This document shows, one piece after another, positions 44,819 to 54,173 of a stretch of 64,000 nucleotides of DNA (position 1 is its first letter; each line of letters begins with the position of its first letter). The DNA is from Sulfuriferula plumbiphila (GTDB lineage: Bacteria; Pseudomonadota; Gammaproteobacteria; Burkholderiales; Sulfuriferulaceae), in contig NZ_AP021884.1 of assembly GCF_009938015.1 (NCBI RefSeq), positions 2,978,585 through 3,042,584 of the forward strand. The letters run 5' to 3'. The position numbers were made by a program, and so were the translations under genes. The notes under the pieces are model-generated. The model saw nothing but the letters and a program-made list of their open reading frames with translations, was not told the DNA's origin and made no database searches.

Positions 44819-45961
44819 ATGGAATTGACCCAAACCGCTCCGCAGGAATCATTTTTCAAGCGCCTGTCGTGGTTCGACTGGTTATTCGCCGCGTTTCTGA
44901 TCGGCGGTGCCGGATACGCGTTGAATCTGTATAGCAGCTACATGAATGTCTATGATAAAAGCATTTTGCTGGCTGCCGTGGGGGTGTTTTCCGTGCTCGG
45001 CTGGAACTGGAAACCCATCCGCCCCCTGATGATTGCAGTGGCGGTGTTGAGCCTGTTTGCCATCTCGGACTACCACGGCGATCTCGCCCGTGCCAATCAG
45101 GCGTTTTTCCTGAAGTACCTGTTTGCCAGCCAGTCCGCCATCATGTGGATGAGCGCACTGTTCGTCATGGCCACTTTGAGCTACTGGATCAGCCTGGCAT
45201 CACGCTCTGAATTCGCCGCCAGGGTCGGCAGCGGACTTAGCTGGGCCGCCATCCTGATGGGTCTGGTCGGCATGATGGTGCGCTGGTATGAATCCTATCT
45301 GATCAGCCCGGATGTGGGCCACATCCCCATTTCCAACCTGTACGAAGTTTTCATCCTGTTTTCCATCATTACCGCACTCCTTTATCTGCACTACGAACGC
45401 CTCTATAACAACCGTCAACTGGGCGCTTTCGTGTTGCCCGTGATCAGTGCGGCGGTAGGGTTTTTACTGTGGTACGCGTTTGACCGCCAGGCACAGGAAA
45501 TCCAGCCGCTGGTGCCGGCGCTGCAATCCTACTGGATGAAAATCCATGTCCCCGCCAATTTCATCGGCTATGGTTCATTTTCGCTTGCTGCCATGGTGGG
45601 TATTGCGTACCTGCTCGCGTCCAAGGGCATACTCGCCTCGCGTTTGCCGAAACTGGAAGTGCTTGATGATGTCATGTACAAATCCATCGCCGTTGGTTTT
45701 GGCTTTTTCACCGTTGCCACCATTCTCGGTTCCCTGTGGGCAGCGGAGGCCTGGGGCGGCTACTGGTCATGGGACCCCAAGGAAACCTGGGCACTCATTG
45801 TCTGGCTCAACTACGCCGCCTGGCTGCATATCCGTCTGGTGAAAGGCCTGCGCGGCCCGATGCTGGCCTGGTGGGCGGTGGTCGGCCTGTTCGTTACCCT
45901 GTTCGCCTTCCTCGGCGTGAACATGTTCCTGTCGGGCCTGCATTCCTACGGCACGCTCTGA
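44819..45961 (+). CDS. ccsB: Cytochrome c biogenesis protein CcsB (CcsA family)
   Basis: The 380-residue heme-handling protein has about eight helices and the tryptophan-rich WGGYWSWDPKETW motif that binds heme, with flanking conserved histidines (KIHVPANF and LNYAAWLHIRL regions). It pairs with ResB, four bases upstream. Its original downstream terminator has been split by the 13-kb transposon that begins at 46051. Confidence 0.94.
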   Translation: MELTQTAPQESFFKRLSWFDWLFAAFLIGGAGYALNLYSSYMNVYDKSILLAAVGVFSVLGWNWKPIRPLMIAVAVLSLFAISDYHGDLARANQAFFLKYLFASQSAIMWMSALFVMATLSYWISLASRSEFAARVGSGLSWAAILMGLVGMMVRWYESYLISPDVGHIPISNLYEVFILFSIITALLYLHYERLYNNRQLGAFVLPVISAAVGFLLWYAFDRQAQEIQPLVPALQSYWMKIHVPANFIGYGSFSLAAMVGIAYLLASKGILASRLPKLEVLDDVMYKSIAVGFGFFTVATILGSLWAAEAWGGYWSWDPKETWALIVWLNYAAWLHIRLVKGLRGPMLAWWAVVGLFVTLFAFLGVNMFLSGLHSYGTL

Positions 45962-46028
45962 TCGCCGCCGCGCGATACCCGCCCGGCCCGGGGCAACACT
46001 GCGTGACATAGCACAGAAGCTGCTCTAC

Positions 46029-46050
46029 AAAAAAGGCACCGCGTTTATTG
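46029..46050 (+). terminator. Left half of a terminator split by a transposon
   Basis: AAAAAAGGCACCGCG followed by TTTATTG is the 5' arm and loop of a hairpin whose 3' arm (CGCGGTGCCTTTTTT) now lies at 59100-59114. Rejoined, it is a near-perfect bidirectional terminator between convergent ccsB and the membrane-protein gene at 59133. The target duplication CGTTTATTG (46042-46050 and 59091-59099) covers the loop. Confidence 0.85.
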
Positions 46051-46076
46051 CTAGGGCGTGTAATATCGTGTTGATA
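46051..46076 (+). repeat. Left terminal inverted repeat of the 13-kb transposon
   Basis: All 26 bases match the reverse complement of 59065-59090. Its inner end TTGATA can act as a -35 element, with TACAAT at 46095-46100 (18-bp spacer), for the transposase. Confidence 0.9.
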
Positions 46077-46100
46077 ATTTCTGCATAATTCAACTACAAT
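46071..46100 (+). promoter_or_regulatory. Promoter of the transposon's transposase
   Basis: TTGATA (46071-46076, inside the terminal repeat) and TACAAT (46095-46100) are spaced by 18 bp, about 33 bases before the TTG start at 46133, which has AAGGAG upstream. Confidence 0.5.
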
Positions 46101-46646
46101 GCTTCTTGGGTCATGATCCAAGGAGCATTTTTTTGGCGATAAAATCTTCTTCAGGCTATCGGCTGCCTCCACCCCATAACGGGTTGAACGTCAATTTCTG
46201 CAAAAATCCAAAATGTGCCAACTTTGGCGTACCGGAAATACCCGGCAGGCGATATCGGCCAAAGGGTTCGACCGCGCTGCCAGGCTTTTATATACGCGTT
46301 GGGAAGGGAAAAGATGATCCTCATCTGAAATGCAGCATCTGCGGAGACAGGCAACCAATACGCAACAATGCCTCGATTCTTGAGGATATCGATCGAATAT
46401 CAGCCTACCTAAAGCTCAGACCTGAGCCTTCTTGTCCGAATTCAGCTTGCGTTATGCATGGCGTTCCTTTGTCCCAAGGCGGAGCTGATTACGCCGCATT
46501 TGGTGCGACCGCAGCAGGAACACCACGCTGGCGTTGCAACGTTTGTCGGAAAACCTTTACGGTTGGCGGCAAATCTACGCGTAAACACAAGGCGCCGCAC
46601 AAGAACCGTGATGTCATGATGCTGCTGATGAATAAGATGCCGCTAA

Positions 46647-47828
46647 GGAAACTCTGCAAAACTCCCCCACCCAGAGCGCATTGTTCAAGGCAAGTATGGC
46701 AATATTGAGCCTATGAAACAAACCACACTGGATATCAACCTGAGCCTCAAGAAGACCCGCAAGCGCGAGTTTCTGGAGCAGATGGAACAAGTCGTGCCCT
46801 GGGCAGCGCTGGTCGGGCTGATTGCCCCGTACTATCCCAAAGGCACCAATGGCCGCCCACCGTTTTCTCTGGAAACCATGTTGCGCATCCACTTCATGCA
46901 GCAATGGTTCACCTTGTCCGACCCGGGCATGGAAGAAGCCTTCTTCGACATCCCTCTATACCGCGAATTTGCCCGGCTTGAAGACTACGCCCGCCTGCCC
47001 GACGAGAGCACCATCCTGCGTTTCCGCCATCGGCTGGAAAAGCACCAGCTCGCAGACCGCATTCTATCCACCATCAACGAACTGCTGATCCAGCGTGGCC
47101 TGCTGCTCAAAGCGGGCACTGTGGTAGACGCCACCCTGATTGCAGCGCCCACCTCCACCAAGAACGCCGACAAGGCACGCGACCCCGAAATGCACTCCAC
47201 CCAGAAGGGCCGGCAGTGGTACTTCGGCATGAAAGCCCACATTGGCGCCGATGCCGAGTCCGGGCTGGTGCACACCGTGCGCGGCACTGCCGCGCATGTG
47301 AACGACGTGACCGAAGGCAACGACCTGTTGCAGGGCCTGGAGACGGATGTCTTTGCCGACGCAGGCTACCAGGGCGCAGACAAACGCCCGAATGCCCAAG
47401 CCCGCGTCACCTGGCACGTGGCCATGCGCCCGGGCAAGCGCCGTGCGCTGGACAAGGACAAACCCACAGACGCGCTGATTGACCAGGTCGAGAAACTCAA
47501 GGCCGGCATTCGAGCCAAGGTAGAGCACCCGTTCCGGGTGATCAAGCGCCAGTTTGGCTACGTGAAGGTGCGCTACCGCGGCCTCAAGAAGAACACAGCG
47601 CAGCTTGTCACGCTGTTTGCGCTGTCCAACTTGTGGATGGTACGAAGCAAGTTGATCGAGACTCAGGGATGAGTGCGCCTGAAAACCGGGCAAAAGCCCT
47701 AAACGGGGCGAAAAACGTCCAAAACAGCGTCGGAAACAGTATTGTTTGTGCGTTTCACGGCACCCATTCTACGATTTGAAACAGGATGGCCTGCCGCTGT
47801 ACTTCGGGCGGGGTTGTTCAGAGCATCC
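46647..47828 (+). mobile_element. IS5-family element, copy A
   Basis: This 1,182-bp insertion has ends GGAAACTCTGC and GAGCATCC (imperfect inverted repeats) and a 4-bp duplication CTAA at 46643-46646 and 47829-47832, fitting the YTAR target of the IS5 subgroup. It interrupts the transposase of the larger element. It is clearly diverged from copies B and C. Confidence 0.92.
46713..47672 (+). CDS. IS5-family transposase (copy A)
   Basis: The intact 319-residue transposase has a DUF772-type N-terminal domain (RPPFSLETMLRIHFMQQWF) and a DDE domain with Asp in VVDATLI, Asp in FADAGYQG and Glu in KVEHPFRVIKRQFGY. It differs from copies B and C at many positions, so it came from a separate, older or different source. 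Confidence 0.95.
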   Translation: MKQTTLDINLSLKKTRKREFLEQMEQVVPWAALVGLIAPYYPKGTNGRPPFSLETMLRIHFMQQWFTLSDPGMEEAFFDIPLYREFARLEDYARLPDESTILRFRHRLEKHQLADRILSTINELLIQRGLLLKAGTVVDATLIAAPTSTKNADKARDPEMHSTQKGRQWYFGMKAHIGADAESGLVHTVRGTAAHVNDVTEGNDLLQGLETDVFADAGYQGADKRPNAQARVTWHVAMRPGKRRALDKDKPTDALIDQVEKLKAGIRAKVEHPFRVIKRQFGYVKVRYRGLKKNTAQLVTLFALSNLWMVRSKLIETQG

Positions 47829-49303
47829 CTAAGCCGAATTGCAGAAGTTACCGGCCTGGATAGAAAGTCCCTTTATGGAAAGATTGATTTCATACACCGC
47901 CAGTGTCTGCTGTTAGCCCAGAGCCGGGAAAAGGCTCTGCTGGAAGACTTCCCCCTGCCAAAGATGTATGTTGCCGTGGATCGGCAAACGCATATCGTAA
48001 ATTGGAATAGCCGTAAAAACAGACGCAATATTCAATTAAATGCGATTGGCACCGCGGATATGAAAACCGGCTATGTATTTGGCATGCATCTCAATTTCGA
48101 CGAAAGTATCGATCAGGATCAGTTGGAACTTTTAGCTCAAACGGCGGGTGACTATCAACTCTCGCAACCCTATCGGAAATACGCCAGATTCTGGCTAAAA
48201 CCTGACTATGATGCAGCGCTGATAAAGAGCTCATCGAAAGCCAAGGGAAGAATTGCCCGTGCGCTGCAGATTGCCCGAGGCACCGATACGCTGACCGCGG
48301 AAATCATTGGCGAATACGAAGCTGCAAAAGGCCGGGATGATATTGAGGATAGTGACGAGAAGAACAGCAATGTAATGCTGCCTACTAAAGGAGTGCAGAT
48401 TCGCGAGCAATACGCCATGCAAGCCCATTTCTTGCTGATGGCAAAAATGTTGGCCAATGCGCCCAAGGTACGCTTTTACCTGGATCAGGATTCCGGTTTT
48501 AGAGCGGCTTTTATGGCGGCATTCCAGGATAGAGTCAAGGCGCGGACTGCCGATGCCTGGTATGTCAAAGTATTGAAAGAAGCAACCATCGACGAGAAAG
48601 ATCAGGCTGTCGCCGCAAGCCAGCGCGTGTTCCAGTCTGTAAAAACTGCTAATCCCGGGCTCACCGATTTAGAAGTCAAGATCTTGATGACTAAGGCCGA
48701 GATGCAGCGTGCGGTATCGCACGGGTATCCCGATGACTGGTGGCTGGTGCATCCATTACCAAACAAAAGCGAACCAGCCAAACGCGTATGTTGGCTGACG
48801 AATATAAGCGACTATTCAGATGACCACGCAGCACGGCTGTATCTGCGGGCATCCTTACACCCAATCGATCGCTTCTTCATGCTGGTGCGGCGTAGGCTTT
48901 CCTTTGCTGAGAGGGCTTACGGATCAGCGAGCCAAGCAGGACGAAAATGGTATGGCTATAACGCATATCGACCGGACAACCTGGCCAAGCTGCTTGATAT
49001 CTTCCGTGTATTCTATAACTACTCGCTCACAGGATCGGATGGCAAGACGCCAGCAATGAAACTGGGTTTGGCGCGGGGCCCGGTGGCGCCAGAGGATATT
49101 CTTTATTTCGAGCCTCTTGCCTCTACTCGAAAAGCGAGAACTAAACGGCCCATTGATCAACAAAAGGTCAACGCCAAGGCTAGTGTTGCAAATAGGACGG
49201 GGGAGGATAACACTTGGAAACCGTGGGCATTTTGATCAACCTTAAAGGCGGCCTCTGTACCAAGCAGCCCGCCTCTTTATTTCTACAATGCTACGGCCTA
49301 CCG

Positions 49304-50038
49304 TTACTGGAAAACGCCAGCGTGATAGCCCGTTGGAACTGCGTACTTGAAGGCGGTGGCACCAAAGTTCGAGGTGCTCTGAGTTGTGACGACATTTATT
49401 GCCGGGAACACCGTTCCGGAAAGCCCTGTTACCGCAGCCCCTGTTTTAGCTGCGCCCGAGGTAGGCACCCCGCCCCCGTTCCAAGTGCCATTCACCCCCA
49501 CGTACAGTGCATGGTTGTCCATGTCCATTGCCATCATAAAGGTCGTGCCTACCGGATAGTTCACACCTCCGGGAGGAGCAGCGACCGTAGTGCCGGGCCA
49601 GCTTGAACTATAGGATGGGGTTTGAGGGGGGTACCACCCAAAGTAGTTGCCGGTGCTACTTGTGCCCAGATATGCATTCAAATCAAAAGTGCTGGTGCCT
49701 GCGGTCATAATGTAGCCATAGTTTGTGGCATTGGCACCGGTGATAGTGCTCTCCCAGTACCACTTACCGGAGGACTCACTCTGTGTTGCCCTGACAGAGG
49801 CGAAGGCTGACCCATTACCAACGGCAGTTAGATTGCCAGGGCTCAGTATCATAGCGGTCCCCTTGTCCGCCGGATTCCAGGTAGCGAATACGCTGCTTGC
49901 TGTGGGCAGGAGGTTGTCGACGGCAGTGGCACCTTTAACGCCTGGGCTGTACAGCCTATACAAGTAGGTGGGGGTGGCGGCGAGAGCACTGCTAGCCAGT
50001 AAAGCTAGTGCAGCGAAGGCGAGAATTTTGGTTTTCAT
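49304..50038 (-). CDS. Secreted SPRY-domain-like protein
   Basis: The 244-residue protein has a clear signal peptide (KILAFAALALLASSALAA) followed by one B30.2/SPRY-like beta-sandwich: SSGKWYWESTI, GTTFMMAMDMDNHALYVGVN and a late VFPAINVVTT strand. SPRY folds bind proteins or glycans and are uncommon in secreted bacterial proteins. It runs convergent to the transposase and lies inside the 13-kb transposon, so it is cargo of unknown role. It has no PEP-CTERM tail. A fixed transposition role is unlikely. Confidence 0.75.
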   Translation of the reverse strand: MKTKILAFAALALLASSALAATPTYLYRLYSPGVKGATAVDNLLPTASSVFATWNPADKGTAMILSPGNLTAVGNGSAFASVRATQSESSGKWYWESTITGANATNYGYIMTAGTSTFDLNAYLGTSSTGNYFGWYPPQTPSYSSSWPGTTVAAPPGGVNYPVGTTFMMAMDMDNHALYVGVNGTWNGGGVPTSGAAKTGAAVTGLSGTVFPAINVVTTQSTSNFGATAFKYAVPTGYHAGVFQ

Positions 50039-50168
50039 TTTTGGGTGCCAGGTTAATCAGTCCCCAGGTATAGCTACCACGTCAGATTTTTTGCACTTTA
50101 ATTCGTTAACGCATTAACCGATAGGCTCGGTATTGAGCGGCCCCCAAGCATGGCAATGGGGCCATAAT

Positions 50169-50507
50169 TTAAGCCTTCTTGTCCCACCCGACTACAACAT
50201 CGTTTTCAAGCGTGACGCGAAGTGCATATCGCCCACGTCCTGTTTGAGCGTACTTCCATATTTCTTTGGATTTTGTTTTGAGAACTTTTAAGTCCACATC
50301 AACAGGTTTTCCCAAAGAGTCAGTCAGCTGCTCAGCGCTCTGTCCTTGCCAGATGCCACCGCCCATGAGCTTATCAACAATTTCATAGTCTCCATACTTC
50401 GAATACAGAGCTTCGCGACGGGCTTCGAGTCGTTCCTTTTTCAAATGACTTGAAATTACAGCCCATCCGACAACTGCGATTACGAATAGTATGAGTATGG
50501 TGTTCAT
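50169..50507 (-). CDS. Small single-pass membrane protein, unknown function
   Basis: The 112-residue protein has an N-terminal membrane helix (TILILFVIAVVGWAVI), a charged coiled stretch (LKKERLEARREAL) and a compact C-terminal domain with LTDSLGKPVDVDLKVL, a pattern seen in small envelope proteins such as the SmpA/DUF2845 type. It is not recognised further. It lies in the transposon cargo, with copy B of the IS5 element inserted 50 bases upstream of its start, which may have removed its promoter. Confidence 0.6.
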   Translation of the reverse strand: MNTILILFVIAVVGWAVISSHLKKERLEARREALYSKYGDYEIVDKLMGGGIWQGQSAEQLTDSLGKPVDVDLKVLKTKSKEIWKYAQTGRGRYALRVTLENDVVVGWDKKA

Positions 50508-50560
50508 AGCAGTGAATAAATGTCCGTAGATTAACTTTTGCTTTTTTAACTATAAGTTAG

Positions 50561-51740
50561 GGAAACTCTGCAAAACCCCCACTTCTGCGCCCCGCACCCG
50601 AGTCCATTGTGGCAATATTAAGCCCATGAAACAAACCACCCTGAATCTAGACCTCAGTCTCAAGCGCACGCGCAAGCGTGAATTTCTCGAGCAGATGGAA
50701 CACGTCGTACCGTGGGCAGCGCTGGTCAAGCTGATTGCCCCGCACTACCCCCAAGGCAACAACGGGCGTCCGCCGTTCCCGCTCGAAACCATGTTGCGCA
50801 TCCACTTCATGCAGCAATGGTTCAGCCTGTCCGATCCGGGCATGGAAGAAGCCTTCTTCGACATCCCGCTGTACCGCGAATTTGCCCAACTCGAAGACTA
50901 TGCCCGCCTGCCTGACGAGAGCACCATCCTGCGCTTTCGCCACCGGCTCGAGCACCACCAGCTGGCCGAACAGATTCTCGCCACCGTCAATCAGCTGCTG
51001 ATCCAGCAAGGCCTGCTGCTCAAAGTCGGCAGCGTGGTGGACGCCACCCTGATCCCGGCGCCCACCTCGACCAAGAACAAAGACAAGACCCGCGACCCCG
51101 AAATGCATTCCAGCAAAAAAGGCAATCAATGGTACTTCGGCATGAAAGCCCACATTGGTGCGGATGCCGATTCCGGACTGGTGCATACCGTGCGCGGCAC
51201 GGCTGGCCATGTGCATGACGTGATCGAAGCCAATGGGCTGTTGCATGGCGAGGAAACAGAAGTGTATGGCGATGCCGGTTACCAGGGTGCCGCCAAACGC
51301 CCGGACGCCAAAGCGAGTATCAACTGGCACATCGCCATGCGCCCGGGCAAGCGCCGGGCGCTGGACAAGGACAAACCCATTGATGCATTGATCGACCAGT
51401 TGGAGAAACTCAAGGCGGGTATCCGCGCCAAGGTAGAGCACCCGTTCCGGGTGATCAAGCGCCAGTTCGGATTCGCCAAGGTGCGCTACAAAGGATTGAA
51501 GAAGAATACGGCCCAGCTCATCACCCTGTTTGCGCTATCCAATCTGTGGATGGCGCGGCACAAACTGAGGGCACTACCGGGATGAGTGCGCCTGGAAATC
51601 AGGAAAGCGGCCTGAACCGGGCTAAAAACTCTAAAAACAGCGCGGGAATAGGCGCTTATTAAGCATTTCGCGTGGCTGATTTGAAATTTAAAGCAGCGCC
51701 GCCTGCCGCTGCGCGGTGGATGGGGTTGTTCAGAGCATCC
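50561..51740 (+). mobile_element. IS5-family element, copy B
   Basis: This 1,180-bp IS has the 4-bp duplication TTAG at 50557-50560 and 51741-51744 and the same ends as copy A. It is intergenic, between the small membrane protein and the terB-like gene. It is nearly identical in sequence to copy C and in opposite orientation, which indicates recent transposition. Confidence 0.93.
50626..51585 (+). CDS. IS5-family transposase (copy B)
   Basis: The intact 319-residue DDE transposase (Asp in VVDATLI, Asp in YGDAGYQG, Glu in KVEHPFRVIKRQFGF) differs from copy C by a single residue near the C-terminus (HKLRALPG versus HKLMALPG). It is probably active. Confidence 0.95.
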   Translation: MKQTTLNLDLSLKRTRKREFLEQMEHVVPWAALVKLIAPHYPQGNNGRPPFPLETMLRIHFMQQWFSLSDPGMEEAFFDIPLYREFAQLEDYARLPDESTILRFRHRLEHHQLAEQILATVNQLLIQQGLLLKVGSVVDATLIPAPTSTKNKDKTRDPEMHSSKKGNQWYFGMKAHIGADADSGLVHTVRGTAGHVHDVIEANGLLHGEETEVYGDAGYQGAAKRPDAKASINWHIAMRPGKRRALDKDKPIDALIDQLEKLKAGIRAKVEHPFRVIKRQFGFAKVRYKGLKKNTAQLITLFALSNLWMARHKLRALPG

Positions 51741-51842
51741 TTAGCTTGGCAAGACGAATGCAATGGTATTGTATATCATTGAAGACTCGGATTTTATGCT
51801 GTAGCTACATCCGGATACAGTGCTAAGGAAACTTTGGGACAC

Positions 51843-54173
51843 ATGGCTAGCCCTTCTTTTACCCACCGTGCAACGGTCGTCATTCTGACGATTTCTGCGA
51901 TTTTTGTATTGATTGAAATCGGCGGTATAGTTGCTACATTACTTTGGGTAGGCTTGCTTATTTGGTTAATTGGCCAGATTGGTAAATGGGGTGCGTCGCC
52001 AACCAAGAAAACCCAGGAAACTAAAATCTCTACGCCCACGTTTGAGGTACAGGCAAGCATTACGCGTGAAGCTGACGGGAATAAACTGCAACAGCTGGCC
52101 GTACCCGATAATCTCTGGATAAAGCCAGGCGACACGGTAGAGATTCACGGTTTAAAATTTGAAAGCGGATTTTTATATGTTGGAAAAAGTCTGTCTTCTG
52201 TTGGTAGTGCTTATCAAGAAGAGCCAGCGCTCCTCAACCCGAAATATCAAATACAAGACATTCTCGCTGCGGATTACCGGGTAGCCCAATTATCGTATTG
52301 GTCCTCTTATGCTCAGGCATCCCCCGAAGCTCGCACTGCTTACCTGCATTGGCTTCTGAAGGGGAAAAATGACCCCGATGCGGATATCGGCTACATATTC
52401 CTGTACTACTATGGACTGGAGCGTAGGGCCTTAGCTGACACCGAATCCAGCTCTCAAGCTAAAGCCGAGCTGCCCGCAATTGAACAAGAGGTTCGCCGGC
52501 TTCTGTCCCTTTATAATAAAGGTTCATTTCAGCACCATGCCTCCACGTTTTTGGATTATCTGGACAGCGCTAACAACTCAGAAAAAGTTTACTTGCAGGT
52601 GCCTCCACAACTTGAACGCAAGCCGCAGGGACTCCCCTTTACCGTGAAACTTGCATTAGGGCAATTGGCACAGGATTCACAGCCAGTTCCTGCTGAATGG
52701 GCTTACACTTGGATTATGGCAGAGCCCTCCATCCGGTTACGCACACCGGCTCACCGTTGCGATACAGAGTTCCACACCCTCTTCAAGCATCGCTACCAAG
52801 AAAAATTCGGAACCGGACTAAAACTAACTAAAAACAAAACGCGCCTGAAATTGACATATCAGGCAGCCAGCCCCACGTTCTCGAAAAGAAGTTTTACCCG
52901 AACGTTGGACCTGCCTGACATTTCTGTCGTAAGCAGCCCATTGAAGCTACTACAGGCCATTGTGGATCAGTGTATGGCCGATCTGGATGCATATAGCCGC
53001 TTCTTGGGCCGCAGTCCGGACAAAGCCAACACCTTTGAAGCCCAGCTGGAACTGCCCACCGTTGTATGGCCAGAGCAATACACAAAACAACTTCTGCAAA
53101 TCAAAACGCTCATTGAAGCAGCTCCGCTTCCGCTTGCTATTCTCTCAGCAAAATTTCGGGCATGGTTCCCTGACTGGAACGATTTTTCAAAACCACGCAT
53201 GACCCTCTTTGCACAGCGAATTACAGAACTGGGCCTAGCTATGGAGCCGGATCCTCGCTTTGGGGGTGCAGTTTTATCTGAAGCGGGTTATGTGGTTTTG
53301 TTTACAGACGATGGCAGCTTTGCCAAGCCTAATCAGCGTTACTTTATTGCGTCACTTTCCTTACATCTGGCTGTATCCGTATCGACCGTAGAGGGTGACC
53401 CAGGCGCATCGGAAAAAGAATTGCTTACAACGCAACTGGAGAAATGGTTGCATCTGGAGCCTTCAGAGAAACAACGGCTTCGTGCTCATTTACGATGGTT
53501 ACTGACGGAGAAGCCCGGGCTCAATGGCATCCAGAAACGTATTGAAATGCTGTCAGCTGAGGCCAAATCGGCACTGGGAAATTTTCTTACAGAAGTGGCG
53601 CAAGTTGACAATCAAGTTACCCCGGCAGAAGTCAAAATGCTGGAAAAAATATTCAAGCTGTTGGAATTGGACACGAAGCACCTTTACAGCACTTTGCAGC
53701 CGGTCCCTAACGAGCCGGTTACAGTTCGCACATCCACATCGGAACCCAGCGGACATTCCATCCCTAAGCCTCCACAAAGGGCTGGCGGGGTGCTGCAATT
53801 GGATATGAGCAAGGTAGCAGCGCTTAAGGCCGAATCAGAAAAAGTTAGCGCAATTTTAGGGGCCATTTTTACCGAGGAGCCTGCCCTAGAAAAGGCTGCC
53901 GAAGCCGTGTCGACAGCGAAGATATCCGACAATGCAGAACAAGGGATAATGGGGCTCGATTCGGCGCATTCGGATTTAGTGAAATTGTTGTCCTCTCGAA
54001 TGGAGTGGTCCCGTATGGAGTTAGAAGAGATTATGACCGATCGCGGGCTGATGTTGGACGGAGCACTCGAACAGATTAATGATGCAGCGTTTGACCATGT
54101 AGATATGCCTTTCACCGAAAGTGATGATCCCATTGAAATCAATCAGGACGCAGTGAAGAAGATTTACGCATGA
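51843..54173 (+). CDS. TerB-domain membrane protein of a BREX-like cassette
   Basis: The protein of about 776 residues begins with a hydrophobic hairpin (VVILTISAIFVLIEIGGIVA, LLWVGLLIWLIGQI), then a TerB_N-type domain (QLSYWSSYAQASPEARTAYL, YIFLYYYGLERRAL), a TerB helical core (around EVAQVDNQVTPAEVKMLEKI) and a TerB_C-like tail (LEEIMTDRGLMLDGALEQIN). TerB domains occur in stress and defence systems. It overlaps the BrxD-like ATPase by four bases (ATGA) and so forms one operon with it. An in-frame TTG at 51834 is an alternative start. Confidence 0.82.
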   Translation: MASPSFTHRATVVILTISAIFVLIEIGGIVATLLWVGLLIWLIGQIGKWGASPTKKTQETKISTPTFEVQASITREADGNKLQQLAVPDNLWIKPGDTVEIHGLKFESGFLYVGKSLSSVGSAYQEEPALLNPKYQIQDILAADYRVAQLSYWSSYAQASPEARTAYLHWLLKGKNDPDADIGYIFLYYYGLERRALADTESSSQAKAELPAIEQEVRRLLSLYNKGSFQHHASTFLDYLDSANNSEKVYLQVPPQLERKPQGLPFTVKLALGQLAQDSQPVPAEWAYTWIMAEPSIRLRTPAHRCDTEFHTLFKHRYQEKFGTGLKLTKNKTRLKLTYQAASPTFSKRSFTRTLDLPDISVVSSPLKLLQAIVDQCMADLDAYSRFLGRSPDKANTFEAQLELPTVVWPEQYTKQLLQIKTLIEAAPLPLAILSAKFRAWFPDWNDFSKPRMTLFAQRITELGLAMEPDPRFGGAVLSEAGYVVLFTDDGSFAKPNQRYFIASLSLHLAVSVSTVEGDPGASEKELLTTQLEKWLHLEPSEKQRLRAHLRWLLTEKPGLNGIQKRIEMLSAEAKSALGNFLTEVAQVDNQVTPAEVKMLEKIFKLLELDTKHLYSTLQPVPNEPVTVRTSTSEPSGHSIPKPPQRAGGVLQLDMSKVAALKAESEKVSAILGAIFTEEPALEKAAEAVSTAKISDNAEQGIMGLDSAHSDLVKLLSSRMEWSRMELEEIMTDRGLMLDGALEQINDAAFDHVDMPFTESDDPIEINQDAVKKIYA

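Larger units (their letters stand above)
46133..49235 (+). pseudogene. Large zinc-ribbon/DDE transposase, split by an IS5 copy
   Basis: Joining 46133-46646 to 47833-49235 (removing the IS and one CTAA) restores a single 638-codon frame. The N-terminal part has several zinc-ribbon Cys pairs (FCKNPKC, KCSIC, CPNSAC, RCNVC), followed by an HTH (SRIAEVTGLDRKSLYGKI). The C-terminal part has DDE-like acidic sites (MYVAVDRQT, RFYLDQDSG) and a transposase-type ending (FYNYSLTGSDGKTPAMKLGL). The start is likely the TTG at 46133, with AAGGAG eight bases upstream. It lies next to the left terminal repeat and is the obvious transposase of the 13-kb element. The insertion should abolish it. Confidence 0.8.

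Noticed and set aside
51822-51842. CTAAGGAAACTTTG resembling the left end of the IS5 copies plus a YTAR target
   Set aside because: There is no matching right end or transposase, and it coincides with the ribosome-binding region of the terB-like gene. Likely chance similarity.
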